A stretch of DNA of 64,000 bases from Microbacterium sp. No. 7. Lineage in GTDB: Bacteria; Actinomycetota; Actinomycetes; Actinomycetales; Microbacteriaceae. Positions 45,345 through 53,908 of the stretch are shown here, piece by piece. Position 1 is the first letter of the stretch, and every line of letters starts with the position of its first letter. The notes beneath the pieces were generated by a model. It was not told the origin of the DNA, searched no databases, and saw only the letters and a list, made by a program, of their open reading frames with translations. The stretch is from assembly GCF_001314225.1 (NCBI RefSeq), contig NZ_CP012697.1:868001-932000 (forward strand), given 5' to 3'. Made by a program: the position numbers and the translations under genes.

Positions 45345-46817
45345 ATGGGCACCCGTCGCCGGCCCGTTCTCCTGAGCATGATCCTGTGCGTGTCACTCCT
45401 CGTGGGCTGCACGGGGTCGAGCGCGGCCTCGTCGCAGGACCCGCGAGCCGGCGACGCGCTCGCCTACGGGCTCGCGCCGGCCCCCGACCAGGGCACGACC
45501 TTCCGCTCCGACGTCGTGCTCGTCGAGGGCGGCGGCGCGTCGGTGCGGTCCGTCACGGCCGACGGGCTCACCTGGACGCTCGCGCCGACCGCCCGCGGCC
45601 TCGCCGACCTGGAGCCCGGGCGCGTCATGTTCCTCACCGACCGTGCGGTCGGCCGCGTCGTGGCGATCCAGACGACGGATGCCGGTGTCGAGGTCACCGT
45701 GGGCCCCGTCGACATCACCGACGTCATCGAGGACGGCGAGTTCGCCGCCGAGGGCGTGCCGCTCGATGACCCCATCGTCGTCTCGCAGGAGGGCGCGTTC
45801 TGGGCCGACCCCGAGCTGCAGCGGCAGGCCGGGGTCGGGGAGGGCGAGGGCGCCGACGTGCCCGTCGAGCCGGTGCTGCTGCGCTCGACCGCGAAGCTGC
45901 CGCGGCCGCCCGCACCGCCCGCGATCCTCTCCGAGATCGCGAACGCCCGCACCGGCAGCTTCGACCTGCAGGGCAGCTGCTGCGGCAAGGGCACGCGCGT
46001 CGGCATCCGCTACAGCAAGAACGGCCTCGTCATGACCGGCGAGCTCGGCCTGGAGATGGACCGCCCCACGGCCGACTTCAGCCTCAAGATCTCGGGCGCG
46101 CGACTGGAGTACGCCGGGCTGAACCTCACGGGGACTGCCGGGATCTTCGCGAAGCTGCACGCCACGACGGCCGAGGGCAAGCCCACCAACGGCTACAGCC
46201 CGCCGCTCGGGCAGGACTTCAGCTTCGCCATCCCCGTCGGCACGTTCTTCGGCATCCCGCTCACGATGGTCGTGACGCAGAAGTTCACCGTCGCCGTGAA
46301 CATGGCCGGGTCCGCCGTGTTCGACGGCACCGCGAAGGTGAAGCTCGGCACGACGCTCGGGTTCCGGTACACCCACGGGCGCTGGTACAACACCTCGGGC
46401 GCAACGCTCGACAGCGCCGCGTCGCTGTCGGCGACCAACGCGCTCTCGGTGGGCATCAGCTACGCGCAGTTCGACTACACCGTACGGGTCACCGTCGGCT
46501 TCGGCATCGCCAACTTCGCGGCGGGCGTCTACCTGTCGCTCGCCGCGCGGCTGTTCACGGCCGTCGGCGCGCCGATCGGCTTCAACATCGCCGAGGGGGC
46601 GGAGGACCCCATCGAGCACTGCCGCCGCGTCGACGCCGAGCTGTGGCTCGACTACGGCGTGGGCTACTCGATCCCCGCGGTCGTCGCGGAGGTCGTCAAC
46701 TTCTTCCTGAGGGCGTTCAACTCCCGGCCGATCGAACGCGAGGGCGGGCTGCCGCACGGCTGGGTGAAGATCCTGTCGCAGAAGGACCATTCCAGCCAGT
46801 CGGGCTTCTGCGTCTGA
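45345..46817 (+). CDS. Predicted lipoprotein of unknown function
   Basis: The product is 490 aa. A short signal peptide (RRRPVLLSMILCVSLL) ends in the lipobox LVGC. Residues ~40-190 include ADGLTWTLAPTARGLADLEPGRVMFLTDRAVGRVV, a beta-rich domain; a second region (~210-430) has alternating hydrophobic strands and CCGKGTRVGIRYSKNGLVMTGELGLEMD. An HCRRVDAELWLDYGVGY segment and a closing SGFC add Cys residues that could be disulfide-bonded. No enzyme motif was recognised. A DUF3558-like lipoprotein gene follows after 54 nt and may be co-transcribed. Confidence 0.75.
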   Translation: MGTRRRPVLLSMILCVSLLVGCTGSSAASSQDPRAGDALAYGLAPAPDQGTTFRSDVVLVEGGGASVRSVTADGLTWTLAPTARGLADLEPGRVMFLTDRAVGRVVAIQTTDAGVEVTVGPVDITDVIEDGEFAAEGVPLDDPIVVSQEGAFWADPELQRQAGVGEGEGADVPVEPVLLRSTAKLPRPPAPPAILSEIANARTGSFDLQGSCCGKGTRVGIRYSKNGLVMTGELGLEMDRPTADFSLKISGARLEYAGLNLTGTAGIFAKLHATTAEGKPTNGYSPPLGQDFSFAIPVGTFFGIPLTMVVTQKFTVAVNMAGSAVFDGTAKVKLGTTLGFRYTHGRWYNTSGATLDSAASLSATNALSVGISYAQFDYTVRVTVGFGIANFAAGVYLSLAARLFTAVGAPIGFNIAEGAEDPIEHCRRVDAELWLDYGVGYSIPAVVAEVVNFFLRAFNSRPIEREGGLPHGWVKILSQKDHSSQSGFCV

Positions 46818-46871
46818 GCGGGAGCGAGGGATCAGGGGCGGTCGGGAGACCCGTCGAGAAACGAGGAGCGC

Positions 46872-47441
46872 ATGTCCACTGCACGTCTGATCGGGGCGTC
46901 GGTCGCCGTCGCCGCCGCGCTGCTGCTCGGCGGCTGCGCGGCATCCGCGCCCGAGACGCCGGAACTGCCCGCGGATGCCGGGGACGCGGGCGAGGTCGAG
47001 GTCACCGCCGAGCCGACGATCGCCGCGCCGAAGACGCTCGACGTCGCGAGCCTCGACGCGTGCACGATCCTCACGAAGGAGGAGGCGGAGACGGCGATCG
47101 GCACGGCCCTGACCGAGCCGCTCAGCGCCTCCACGGCGGATGCCGCGGCCTGCACGTACCCGGGCGATCCGAACGGGCCGACGGCGCAGGTCGCGATCTT
47201 CGTCGGACCGGGCGCCAAGCAGCAGCTCGACATCGACAAGGACACCCTCGAGCACGTCTTCGTCGAGGTGCCGGGCCTCGGCGACGAGGCATGGCAGCAG
47301 GACGGGATGATCTTCGCGCGGTCGGGGAACGACTGGCTCTCGATCCAGTTCGTCAGCCTCGACGACCCCGCGGTCTTCGTCGAGCCGCTGCGATCGGCGA
47401 TGGCCGTCGCGGTCGACCGCGTGCGCGGGCTGCAGGGGTGA
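46872..47441 (+). CDS. DUF3558-like lipoprotein
   Basis: The predicted lipoprotein is 189 aa. Signal ARLIGASVAVAAALLLG ends at the lipobox LGGC. After a ~35-residue acidic linker, the folded part begins LDVASLDACTILTKEEAETAIG, which resembles the DUF3558/LppA-like actinobacterial family, with a Cys pair (DACTIL, AACTYP) and VPGLGDEAWQQDG. GAGGAG lies before the ATG. Function in this family is not established. Confidence 0.75.
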   Translation: MSTARLIGASVAVAAALLLGGCAASAPETPELPADAGDAGEVEVTAEPTIAAPKTLDVASLDACTILTKEEAETAIGTALTEPLSASTADAAACTYPGDPNGPTAQVAIFVGPGAKQQLDIDKDTLEHVFVEVPGLGDEAWQQDGMIFARSGNDWLSIQFVSLDDPAVFVEPLRSAMAVAVDRVRGLQG

Positions 47442-47444
47442 TCC

Positions 47445-47466
47445 GTGAGATTCTCCGAGGTTCGTG
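47445..47466 (+). repeat. Lone family A half-element
   Basis: GTGAGATTCTCCGAGGTTCG plus TG is identical to the right arm at 11539-11560. No left arm is present. It sits between the lipoprotein stop and the terminator hairpin. Confidence 0.85.
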
Positions 47467-47484
47467 ACGGCGCAGGCTGACATG

Positions 47485-47518
47485 CGAGAAGGGCCGCCCC
47501 GTGGGGCGGCCCTTCTCG
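47485..47518. terminator. Bidirectional hairpin terminator
   Basis: A 16-bp perfect stem (CGAGAAGGGCCGCCCC and complement) separated by GT lies between the convergent lipoprotein and Bax-inhibitor-1 genes. Confidence 0.88.
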
Positions 47519-47538
47519 TGGCATTGATCCGAGTCGCG

Positions 47539-48453
47539 TCAGTCGCTGCCGCGGAGGATGGCGAGGATGCGCAGGATCTCGACGTAGAGCCAGACGACCG
47601 TGACCATGATGCCGAAGGCGCCGAGCCAGCCGTACTGGCGGGGAGCGCCGTTGCGCACGCCCTGCTGCACCTGGTCGAAGTCGAGCACGAGCGAGTACGC
47701 GGCCATGATCACGACGAGCGCGCCGATGATGACGCCCCACGGCAGGCCGAAGAGCGGGCTGGGCGCGCTGTGCATGCCGAACATCATCCCGGCGGGGAAG
47801 GCGCCGAACCACATGAGCACGACGTTGAGCAGCGAGAACACGAGGTAGCCGATCATCGCGACCATGAACACCTTCGTGGCCTTCGCCGAGGCGCGCACCT
47901 TGCCGCTCGCGAACAGGGCGAGCGTGACGCCGACGACCGCGAGGGTCGCGAGCGCGGCCTGCATCACGATGCCGGGCCAGATGAACTCGAAGAACGCCGA
48001 GATGCCGCCGATGAAGAGGCCCTCGAAGGCCGCGTAGGCGAAGATCAGCGCCGGGCGCACCTTCTTACGCGACGTGAAGGTGACGACCATCGCGAGCACG
48101 AAGCCGCCGAGCGCGCCGACGATCCAGGGCATCATGGTGGGCGAGGGGTTCTCGAGGCTCACCGGCGACAGCGTCCACACCCAGCCGACGACCGCCGTGA
48201 CGAGCAGCACGGCGAACAGCGCGAGGGTCTTGAAGACGGTGTCCTCGACCGTCATGCGGCCGGTCTGCACGGAGCTCGCCGGGGGAGCGGCGAACATGCC
48301 CTCGAGCTGGGCGTTGACGGCGGCATCCGTCGCCTGGTGCGACGCGGCCGCCTGGGCGGTGGCGGCGCCGGGCTGCTGTGCCGGCGGCGGGGTCAGACCC
48401 GGGCGCTGCTCTTGAAACGCCGGGTTGTTGAAGACGAAGTTAGCGGAGGCCAT
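47539..48453 (-). CDS. Bax inhibitor-1/YccA-family membrane protein
   Basis: Membrane protein of 304 aa with seven hydrophobic helices and a ~75-residue polar N-terminus rich in Ala, Gln and Pro. MASANFVFNNPAFQEQ is typical of the actinobacterial group. VEGLFIGGISAFFE-type (FEGLFIGGISAFFEFIWPGIV) and a closing EILRILAIL are visible. Family members include pH-sensitive Ca2+ leak channels; activity here is inferred only. ATG 48453 is preferred to GTG 48465 because the family starts MASAN and GGAGTGAGAGA precedes it. Confidence 0.9.
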   Translation of the reverse strand: MASANFVFNNPAFQEQRPGLTPPPAQQPGAATAQAAASHQATDAAVNAQLEGMFAAPPASSVQTGRMTVEDTVFKTLALFAVLLVTAVVGWVWTLSPVSLENPSPTMMPWIVGALGGFVLAMVVTFTSRKKVRPALIFAYAAFEGLFIGGISAFFEFIWPGIVMQAALATLAVVGVTLALFASGKVRASAKATKVFMVAMIGYLVFSLLNVVLMWFGAFPAGMMFGMHSAPSPLFGLPWGVIIGALVVIMAAYSLVLDFDQVQQGVRNGAPRQYGWLGAFGIMVTVVWLYVEILRILAILRGSD

Positions 48454-48613
48454 GGTCTCTCTCACTCCAAGTGTTGGGGACGAACGGTAGTTCGGTGCTT
48501 TTCCAGGTTATCCGACGCCTTCTGCGTATGGACCCTCGGGGGCTGAGAAAGAACCTTGAGTGAACAGGGCGCAAGTTTTGTCCGGCGCCGTCCGGGGCGT
48601 CGTCCGGGGCGGA

Positions 48614-48619
48614 TAGGGT
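48614..48619 (+). promoter_or_regulatory. -10 box (TAGGGT) of the glycerophosphodiesterase gene
   Basis: TAGGGT ends 6 nt before the ATG at 48626, with no ribosome site; probably leaderless. Confidence 0.5.
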
Positions 48620-48625
48620 GGCGGC

Positions 48626-49603
48626 ATGCGCCCCCTCCTGATCGGCCACCGGGGTGCCCCGGGGTACCGTCCCGAGCACACCCGCTCGTCGTACGAGCTC
48701 GCCCTGTCGATGGGCGTGGACGCCGTCGAGCCCGACGTCGTGTTCACCCGCGACGGCGTCGCCGTGGTGCGCCACGAGAACGAGATCGGGTCGACGACCG
48801 ACGTCGCGGCGCACCCCGGGCTCGCCGATCGCCGCACGACCCGCGTCGTCGACGGCGAGGAGCTGACCGGCTGGTTCACCGACGATCTCACGTGGGACGA
48901 GCTCGCGACGCTGCGCTGCCGTGAGCGGATCCCGCGGCTGCGACCCGCGAGCGCGGTCTTCGACGACACCGAGCCCCCGCTGCGGCTGCGCGACGTGCTC
49001 GACCTCGTGCACGTCGCGGCGCGCGAGCAGCGCCGCGAGATCGGCGTCGTCGTGGAGATCAAGCACGCGACGTACTTCGAGGCGCGCGGCATCGACGTCG
49101 CGGGCGCCGTCGCGGCCGAGCTGCGTGCGGCGGGGTGGGGCGCCGCCCAGACAGGTGGTGCGCTGCCGCTCGTGATCGAGTCGTTCGAGCAGACCGTGCT
49201 GGCACGGGTGCGGGACCACGGCATCCGGGCATCCTTCGTGTATCTGCTGGAGGATGCCGGGAGGCCGGCCGACCTGGTCGCGGCGCTCGGCGAGGGCGCT
49301 CCGACGTATGCTGACCAGCGCATGCGCCTCGACGCGCTCGCGGGCGAGGTCGACGGCATCAGCCTCGACAAGGCCACGATCCTGCGGGATGCCGGAATCG
49401 TCGCCGCCGCGCACGCACGCGGACTGCGCGTGTTCACCTGGACCTGCCGCCCCGAGAACGCGTTCCTCTCGCCGCCGTTCCGCCGCGGCGACGACCCGGC
49501 CGCCTTCGGCGACTACGAGGCGGAGTGGCGCGCAATCGCGGATGCCGGGGTCGACGGCGTCTTCGTCGACCACCCCGACCTCGGCGCGGCGCTCTTCCGC
49601 TGA
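48626..49603 (+). CDS. Glycerophosphodiester phosphodiesterase
   Basis: Hydrolyses glycerophosphodiesters to glycerol-3-phosphate and an alcohol; 325 aa. LIGHRGAPGYRPEHT contains the catalytic His and Arg. EPDVVFTRDGVAVVRHE follows with the metal-binding Glu/Asp and second His, then VVVEIKHATYFEARGID and the C-terminal RVFTWTCRPENAFL. There is no signal peptide, so it is probably cytoplasmic, acting on imported or recycled phospholipid headgroups. The start is supported by the leaderless promoter. Confidence 0.93.
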   Translation: MRPLLIGHRGAPGYRPEHTRSSYELALSMGVDAVEPDVVFTRDGVAVVRHENEIGSTTDVAAHPGLADRRTTRVVDGEELTGWFTDDLTWDELATLRCRERIPRLRPASAVFDDTEPPLRLRDVLDLVHVAAREQRREIGVVVEIKHATYFEARGIDVAGAVAAELRAAGWGAAQTGGALPLVIESFEQTVLARVRDHGIRASFVYLLEDAGRPADLVAALGEGAPTYADQRMRLDALAGEVDGISLDKATILRDAGIVAAAHARGLRVFTWTCRPENAFLSPPFRRGDDPAAFGDYEAEWRAIADAGVDGVFVDHPDLGAALFR

Positions 49604-49624
49604 CGCCCGCGAGCCCCCGTTGCG

Positions 49625-50000
49625 TGCGCATCGAAACCGATGTAACGGACCGTTAGACAGGTTTCGATACGCCGCCTGCGGCGGCTACTCAACCAGCGGG
49701 GGTGAGTGGGGCGCGGGTGTGGGTTGTGGGTGCGTCCATACCCGCTGGTCGAGTGCTCGCGGCGGAGCCGCGAGTGTATCGAGACCCTTCCCACGGTCCG
49801 GTACACCGGTTTCGATACGCGCGCTGCGCGCGCTACTCAACCAGCGGGGGTGTGTGGCCCGGGTGCGGGTTGCGGGTGTGTCTCGTTCCCGCTGGTCGAG
49901 TGCTCGCGGCGGAGCCGCGAGTGTATCGAGACCCTTCCCGCGGTCCGTTACGCGGGTTTCGATACGCCGCCTGCGGCGGCTACTCAACCAGCGGGGCGGG
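49625..50000. repeat. Family E array between the phosphodiesterase and AhpD-like genes
   Basis: Occupies nearly all of a 417-bp gap between convergent genes. Five alternating units are visible: GGTTTCGATACG-palindrome-CTACTCAACCAGCGGG near 49670, 49806 and 49955, and inverted GCTGGTCGAGTGCTCGCGG-palindrome-GTGTATCGAGACCC near 49745 and 49890. Joints carry the spacer CCCTTCCCGCGGTCCGTTAC. Confidence 0.9.
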
Positions 50001-50020
50001 GGCGGGGGCAGGCGAGTGGG

Positions 50021-50371
50021 TCAGTGGGTGTGCTCGGCGGCCTCGCGGCCGAACTTGAACGCCAGGCGGCCGTGGGCGAAGCCGCCGCCCGCGCGCAGCG
50101 CCGTGGCGACCCAGGACGCCTCGGCGAGCTCGGCCTCGGAGGCCCCGGCCTTCACGGCCCGCTGCGCGTGGGCGTCGATGCAGTAGGCGCACTGCGTCGT
50201 CGTGGCGACCGCGACGGCGATCAGCTCGCGGTACTTGAGCGGGATCTCCCGCCCCTCGGCCGCGAAGACCGCCTCGTCGAACTCGACGAAGGCCTTCAGG
50301 ATGTCGGGGGTCTCCGCCTTGTACACGCGCGTGTACGTGCGGTCGGTCTCGCGGTCGTAGAGTTCGCTCAT
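50021..50371 (-). CDS. AhpD-like carboxymuconolactone decarboxylase-family protein
   Basis: Small alpha-helical protein of 116 aa, probably a peroxidase or disulfide reductase rather than a decarboxylase. The redox motif is CAYCIDAHAQRAVKAGASEAEL (CxxC with the His four residues on), preceded by KYRELIAVAVATTTQ. The ATG at 50371 has TATCGT exactly 6 nt upstream (50378-50383 on the minus strand) and no ribosome site, so the message is probably leaderless. It shares the family E array with the phosphodiesterase gene and lies before a rhodanese gene on the same strand. Confidence 0.9.
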   Translation of the reverse strand: MSELYDRETDRTYTRVYKAETPDILKAFVEFDEAVFAAEGREIPLKYRELIAVAVATTTQCAYCIDAHAQRAVKAGASEAELAEASWVATALRAGGGFAHGRLAFKFGREAAEHTH

Positions 50372-50481
50372 AGCCCGACGATAGAACGGCCGCACCCCGG
50401 ATGTCACCCCGTGACGCCCCGTGACGCCGCGTGAGCGATCGTGACGCGGTGTGTCCTCGCCGCTGCGTCCGCCGCGGGCGC

Positions 50482-51336
50482 TCAGGAGCCGACGACGAGC
50501 TGATCGGGCGTGCGCCCCCGCGCGACGGGCCGGCCGCGCGTGCGCGACCACTGGCTCCACGAGCCCGGGTAGATCAGGGCGTCGATGCCCGCGACGGCGA
50601 ACGCGAGCGCCGAGTGCGCCGACGCGATGCCCGCGCCGCAGTACACGGCGACGGGCACCCCGGGCGTCACCCCGATGGCCGCGAGGTTCACGAGGATCGT
50701 CTCGACGGGCCGCAGGCGGCCGTCGGGTGCGATGTGCGAGAGCGTGGGCAGATTGATCGCGCCGGGGATGTGGCCGGCGATCGGATCCGTTCCGGGGACC
50801 GAGCCGCGGTAGTGCTGCGGCGACCGCACGTCGATGAGCGCCCCGTGGTGCGGGAACTGTGCGGCCTCGTGGATGTCGATCACGCCGGGATCGGCATCCG
50901 TCAGCTCGAGCGCGCCGGGTCGCGCGACGACGTCGCCGCTCTGCACGAGCCCGCCCGCGGCGATCCACGCGCGCAGGCCGCCGTCGAGCACGCGGATGTC
51001 GACGCCGCGGCGCCGCAGCAGCCACCACGCCCGCGCGGCGGCCACCGAGTCGTTGTCGTCGTACGCGACGACGAGATCGCCGGGGTTGAGCCCCCAGTGG
51101 TGCACGGACGTCTGAAGGTCGGCGAGCTCGGGCAGGGGATACCGGCCGAGCTCGGGATGACCGCGCTGCGACAGCTCGCCCTCGAGGTCGACGAAGACCG
51201 CGCCGGGCAGGTGGCCGGCCAGGTACGGCAGCCGCCCCTCGGGCTCGTCGAGGCGCCACCGCACGTCGAGCAGCCGCACGGGGCGGTCGGCATCCAGCGC
51301 CGCCTGAAGCTCGGAGACGTCGATGAGGTGGGACAT
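50482..51336 (-). CDS. Thiosulfate/3-mercaptopyruvate sulfurtransferase (two-domain rhodanese)
   Basis: Two rhodanese domains in 284 aa. The N-terminal, inactive one has VRLLDVRWRLDEPEGRLPYLAGHLPGAVFVDLE. The C-terminal one has LIDVRSPQHYRGSVPGTDPIAGHIPGAINLP and the active-site loop YCGAGIASAHSAL with its Cys. CGAGI-type loops do not cleanly separate thiosulfate from mercaptopyruvate preference. ATG 51336 is chosen at the domain boundary. The neighbouring AhpD-like gene suggests a shared thiol-redox theme, but the two genes are 110 bp apart. Confidence 0.92.
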   Translation of the reverse strand: MSHLIDVSELQAALDADRPVRLLDVRWRLDEPEGRLPYLAGHLPGAVFVDLEGELSQRGHPELGRYPLPELADLQTSVHHWGLNPGDLVVAYDDNDSVAAARAWWLLRRRGVDIRVLDGGLRAWIAAGGLVQSGDVVARPGALELTDADPGVIDIHEAAQFPHHGALIDVRSPQHYRGSVPGTDPIAGHIPGAINLPTLSHIAPDGRLRPVETILVNLAAIGVTPGVPVAVYCGAGIASAHSALAFAVAGIDALIYPGSWSQWSRTRGRPVARGRTPDQLVVGS

Positions 51337-51485
51337 GGCAGACAGTCTGCGCTCGTCCGGGCAAAGTCGATCATGTCGCGTGACATACAAGGCAATGCGG
51401 CTTCAGACTTCGTCACAGAACGGGCCGCGGCGGCGCGGGGGCGCGGGGGCGCGAACATAATGGCACCACCAGCAGTGGAGGAGGG

Positions 51486-52937
51486 ATGCCGGTGACGACG
51501 TCGCAGCCCCGCGTGGGCCCGCACCCGCGCACCCCCGATCGCTCGTACCTCGACGCGCTGGAGGGCGAGGCCCGCCGCAAGGCCGCTGCGGCCGCGCCCG
51601 TCACGTCGCCGTTCGCGGGAGTCCCCGGGAAGCTCGCCGCCCGCGTCGGCGCCGCGCTCGACGGGCTCCAGGAGCGTCTCGTCGCCCTGTCGCACGACAT
51701 CTTCGACCACCCCGAGGAGGCCTTCCGCGAGGTGCGCAGCGCCGCCGCGGTCGCGGAGATCGTGCGCGCGGCCGGCGTCGAGACGCGCGTCGGCGTGCAC
51801 GGCCTCGACACGGCGCTGCGGGCCGAGATCGGCGTGCTGTCGCATGCCGGTGGCGTGCAGCCGGACGGCGGCGGCGTGCGATCGGGCGCGCGGGACGTCC
51901 CGACGATCGCGATCCTCGCCGAGTACGACGCGCTGCCCGGCATCGGCCACGGCTGCGGGCACAACGTCATCGCGGCCTCCTCGGTCGGCGCGTTCCTCGC
52001 GCTCGCCGCGGTCGCCGACGAGCTCCCCGGCCGGGTCGTGCTGCTCGGGACGCCCGCCGAGGAGGGGCACAGCGGCAAGGAGATCCTCGCCCGCGGCGGT
52101 GCGTTCGACGACGTCGACGCCGCGATCATGGCGCATCCGTTCGGCTACGACGCGATCGACCACCCGTTCATCGGCCGCCGCATCCTGCGCGTGCGCTACA
52201 ACGGGGTCGCGGCGCACGCCTCGGCGTCGCCGTTCCTGGGCCGCAACGCGCTCGACGCGGTCGCCCTCAACTACCAGGCCGTCGGCCTGCTGCGCCAGCA
52301 TCTGCCGCAGAGCGATCGCGTGCACGGCATCGTGCTCGACGGCGGCGACCGGCCCAGCATCGTCCCCGAGGTCGCGACGATCGAGTACTACCTGCGCTCG
52401 CACCTGCCCGAGACGCTGCGCGACCTGAGCGCCCGGATGGAGGACATCGCGCACGGCGCCGCCCTCGCCACGGGCACCGGCGTCGAGCTCACGTGGGATC
52501 CGCAGCCGTTCACGCTGCCCACGCGGTTCAACGGCCCGCTCTCGGCGCGCTGGGCCGTGCACCAGGCGGCGCGGGGCCGCACGGCCCTCACGCGCGCCGT
52601 CGTGCCGGCCGAGCTCGCCGCCTCGACCGACTTCGGCAACGTGAGCCACCGCGTGCCCGGCATCCATCCCGTCATCGCGGTCGGCCCGCCCGACGTCGCG
52701 CTGCACACCGCCGAGTTCGGTCGCCACGCGCGAGGGCCGCGGGGCGACCGGGCGGTGGCCGACGCGGCCTACGGCCTGGCGCTCACGGCACTCGACTACC
52801 TCTCCGACGCCGAGCTGCGTGCGGCGGTCGACGACGACTTCGCGCGTGCGGGCGGCGTGACCGACGTGGAGCGCTACTTCGACCCGCCGGTGGAGGGCGC
52901 CCCGGCATCCGGGCTGCGTGGGGAGGCCCGCGCGTGA
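51486..52937 (+). CDS. M20D-family amidohydrolase
   Basis: Zinc-dependent amidohydrolase of 483 aa resembling p-aminobenzoyl-glutamate hydrolase and aminoacylase relatives. LSHDIFDHPEEAFRE opens the fold. ILAEYDALPGIGHGCGHN supplies the metal-binding His and Cys of the M20D group, and GTPAEEGHSGKEIL the catalytic Glu pair. The dimerisation domain starts at RYNGVAAHASASPFLGRNALDA. A ~25-residue insert (HAGGVQPDGGGVRSGARD) precedes IAILAEYD. GGAGGAGGG lies before the ATG. It is first in a three-gene coupled operon with an ATP-grasp enzyme and a nitroreductase. Confidence 0.9.
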   Translation: MPVTTSQPRVGPHPRTPDRSYLDALEGEARRKAAAAAPVTSPFAGVPGKLAARVGAALDGLQERLVALSHDIFDHPEEAFREVRSAAAVAEIVRAAGVETRVGVHGLDTALRAEIGVLSHAGGVQPDGGGVRSGARDVPTIAILAEYDALPGIGHGCGHNVIAASSVGAFLALAAVADELPGRVVLLGTPAEEGHSGKEILARGGAFDDVDAAIMAHPFGYDAIDHPFIGRRILRVRYNGVAAHASASPFLGRNALDAVALNYQAVGLLRQHLPQSDRVHGIVLDGGDRPSIVPEVATIEYYLRSHLPETLRDLSARMEDIAHGAALATGTGVELTWDPQPFTLPTRFNGPLSARWAVHQAARGRTALTRAVVPAELAASTDFGNVSHRVPGIHPVIAVGPPDVALHTAEFGRHARGPRGDRAVADAAYGLALTALDYLSDAELRAAVDDDFARAGGVTDVERYFDPPVEGAPASGLRGEARA

Positions 52938-53908
52938 CCGCAGGAGAGCCGCGCGTCCACGTGCTGCACGAGAACGCCGAATGGCTCGATCCGTTCCGCC
53001 GCGCGCTCGATGCCGAGGGGGTGCCCTTCGAGGAGTGGGACCTCGTCGAGGGCGCGATCGACCTCGCATCGGAACCCCCCGCCGGCGTGTTCTGGTCGCG
53101 CATCAGCGCGTCGAGTCACACCCGCGGTCACCGGCATTCGAAGGACTACGCCCGCGCCGTGTTGTCGTGGCTCGAGGCACACGGACGCCGCACCGTCAAC
53201 GGGCGGCGCGTGCTCGAGCTGGAGGTCAGCAAGGTCGCCCAGCTCGCAGCGCTGCGAGCCGCGGGCATCGACGTGCCGCGCACCGTCGCCGTCGTCGGCG
53301 CCGGCGGGGTGATCGCGGCGGCCGCGGGCTTTCCCGCGCCGTTCGTGATCAAGCACAACCAAGGCGGCAAGGGTCTCAGCGTGCAGCGCATCGACGACCA
53401 CGCCGACCTTCCGGCAGCGCTCGCCGCGGCCGAGCCGCCCGTCGACGGCATCACGCTGGTCCAGGAGTACGTGCGGCCGGCGCAGCCGTTCATCACGCGC
53501 GTCGAGATCGTCGGCGGCGAGCTCGTGTACGCGATCACGGCCGACACCGAGCACGGCGGCTTCCAGCTGTGCCCCGCCGACGCCTGCGCGGTCGATCCCG
53601 TCACCGGCGCGTTCCTCGTGCCACCGGGCGCGACGTCCGCCCCGGTGGCCGGGCAGAGCCTGTTCGCGCTGCGGGAGTCCCGCCCCGGCGAGGGGTTCGC
53701 GCATCCGATCGTGGCGGACTACCTCGCGTTCACGCGGGCGCACGGGATAGAGGTCGCGGGCATCGAGTTCATCGAGACGGCCGATGGCCGCGTCGTCACC
53801 TACGACGTGAACACCAACACCAACTACAACGCCGACGTCGAGGCGGTCGCCCCGCGTTCGGCGCCGCGCGCGCTCGCGCGCTACCTCGGAGGGCTTCTCT
53901 CATCATGA
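52934..53908 (+). CDS. ATP-grasp ligase, RimK-like
   Basis: Predicted carboxylate-amine or peptide-forming ligase of 324 aa. The N-terminal ~110 residues form a pre-ATP-grasp domain. FVIKHNQGGKGLSVQRI near 140 is the ATP-binding glycine loop with its Lys, LVQEYVRPAQPFITRVEIVGGEL the grasp region, and VAGIEFIETADGRVVTYDVNTNTNYN the Mg-binding DxN end. The substrate is unknown. GTG 52934 overlaps the hydrolase stop (GTGA) and the stop overlaps the nitroreductase ATG (ATGA), so the three proteins are made together. Confidence 0.88.
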   Translation: MTAGEPRVHVLHENAEWLDPFRRALDAEGVPFEEWDLVEGAIDLASEPPAGVFWSRISASSHTRGHRHSKDYARAVLSWLEAHGRRTVNGRRVLELEVSKVAQLAALRAAGIDVPRTVAVVGAGGVIAAAAGFPAPFVIKHNQGGKGLSVQRIDDHADLPAALAAAEPPVDGITLVQEYVRPAQPFITRVEIVGGELVYAITADTEHGGFQLCPADACAVDPVTGAFLVPPGATSAPVAGQSLFALRESRPGEGFAHPIVADYLAFTRAHGIEVAGIEFIETADGRVVTYDVNTNTNYNADVEAVAPRSAPRALARYLGGLLSS

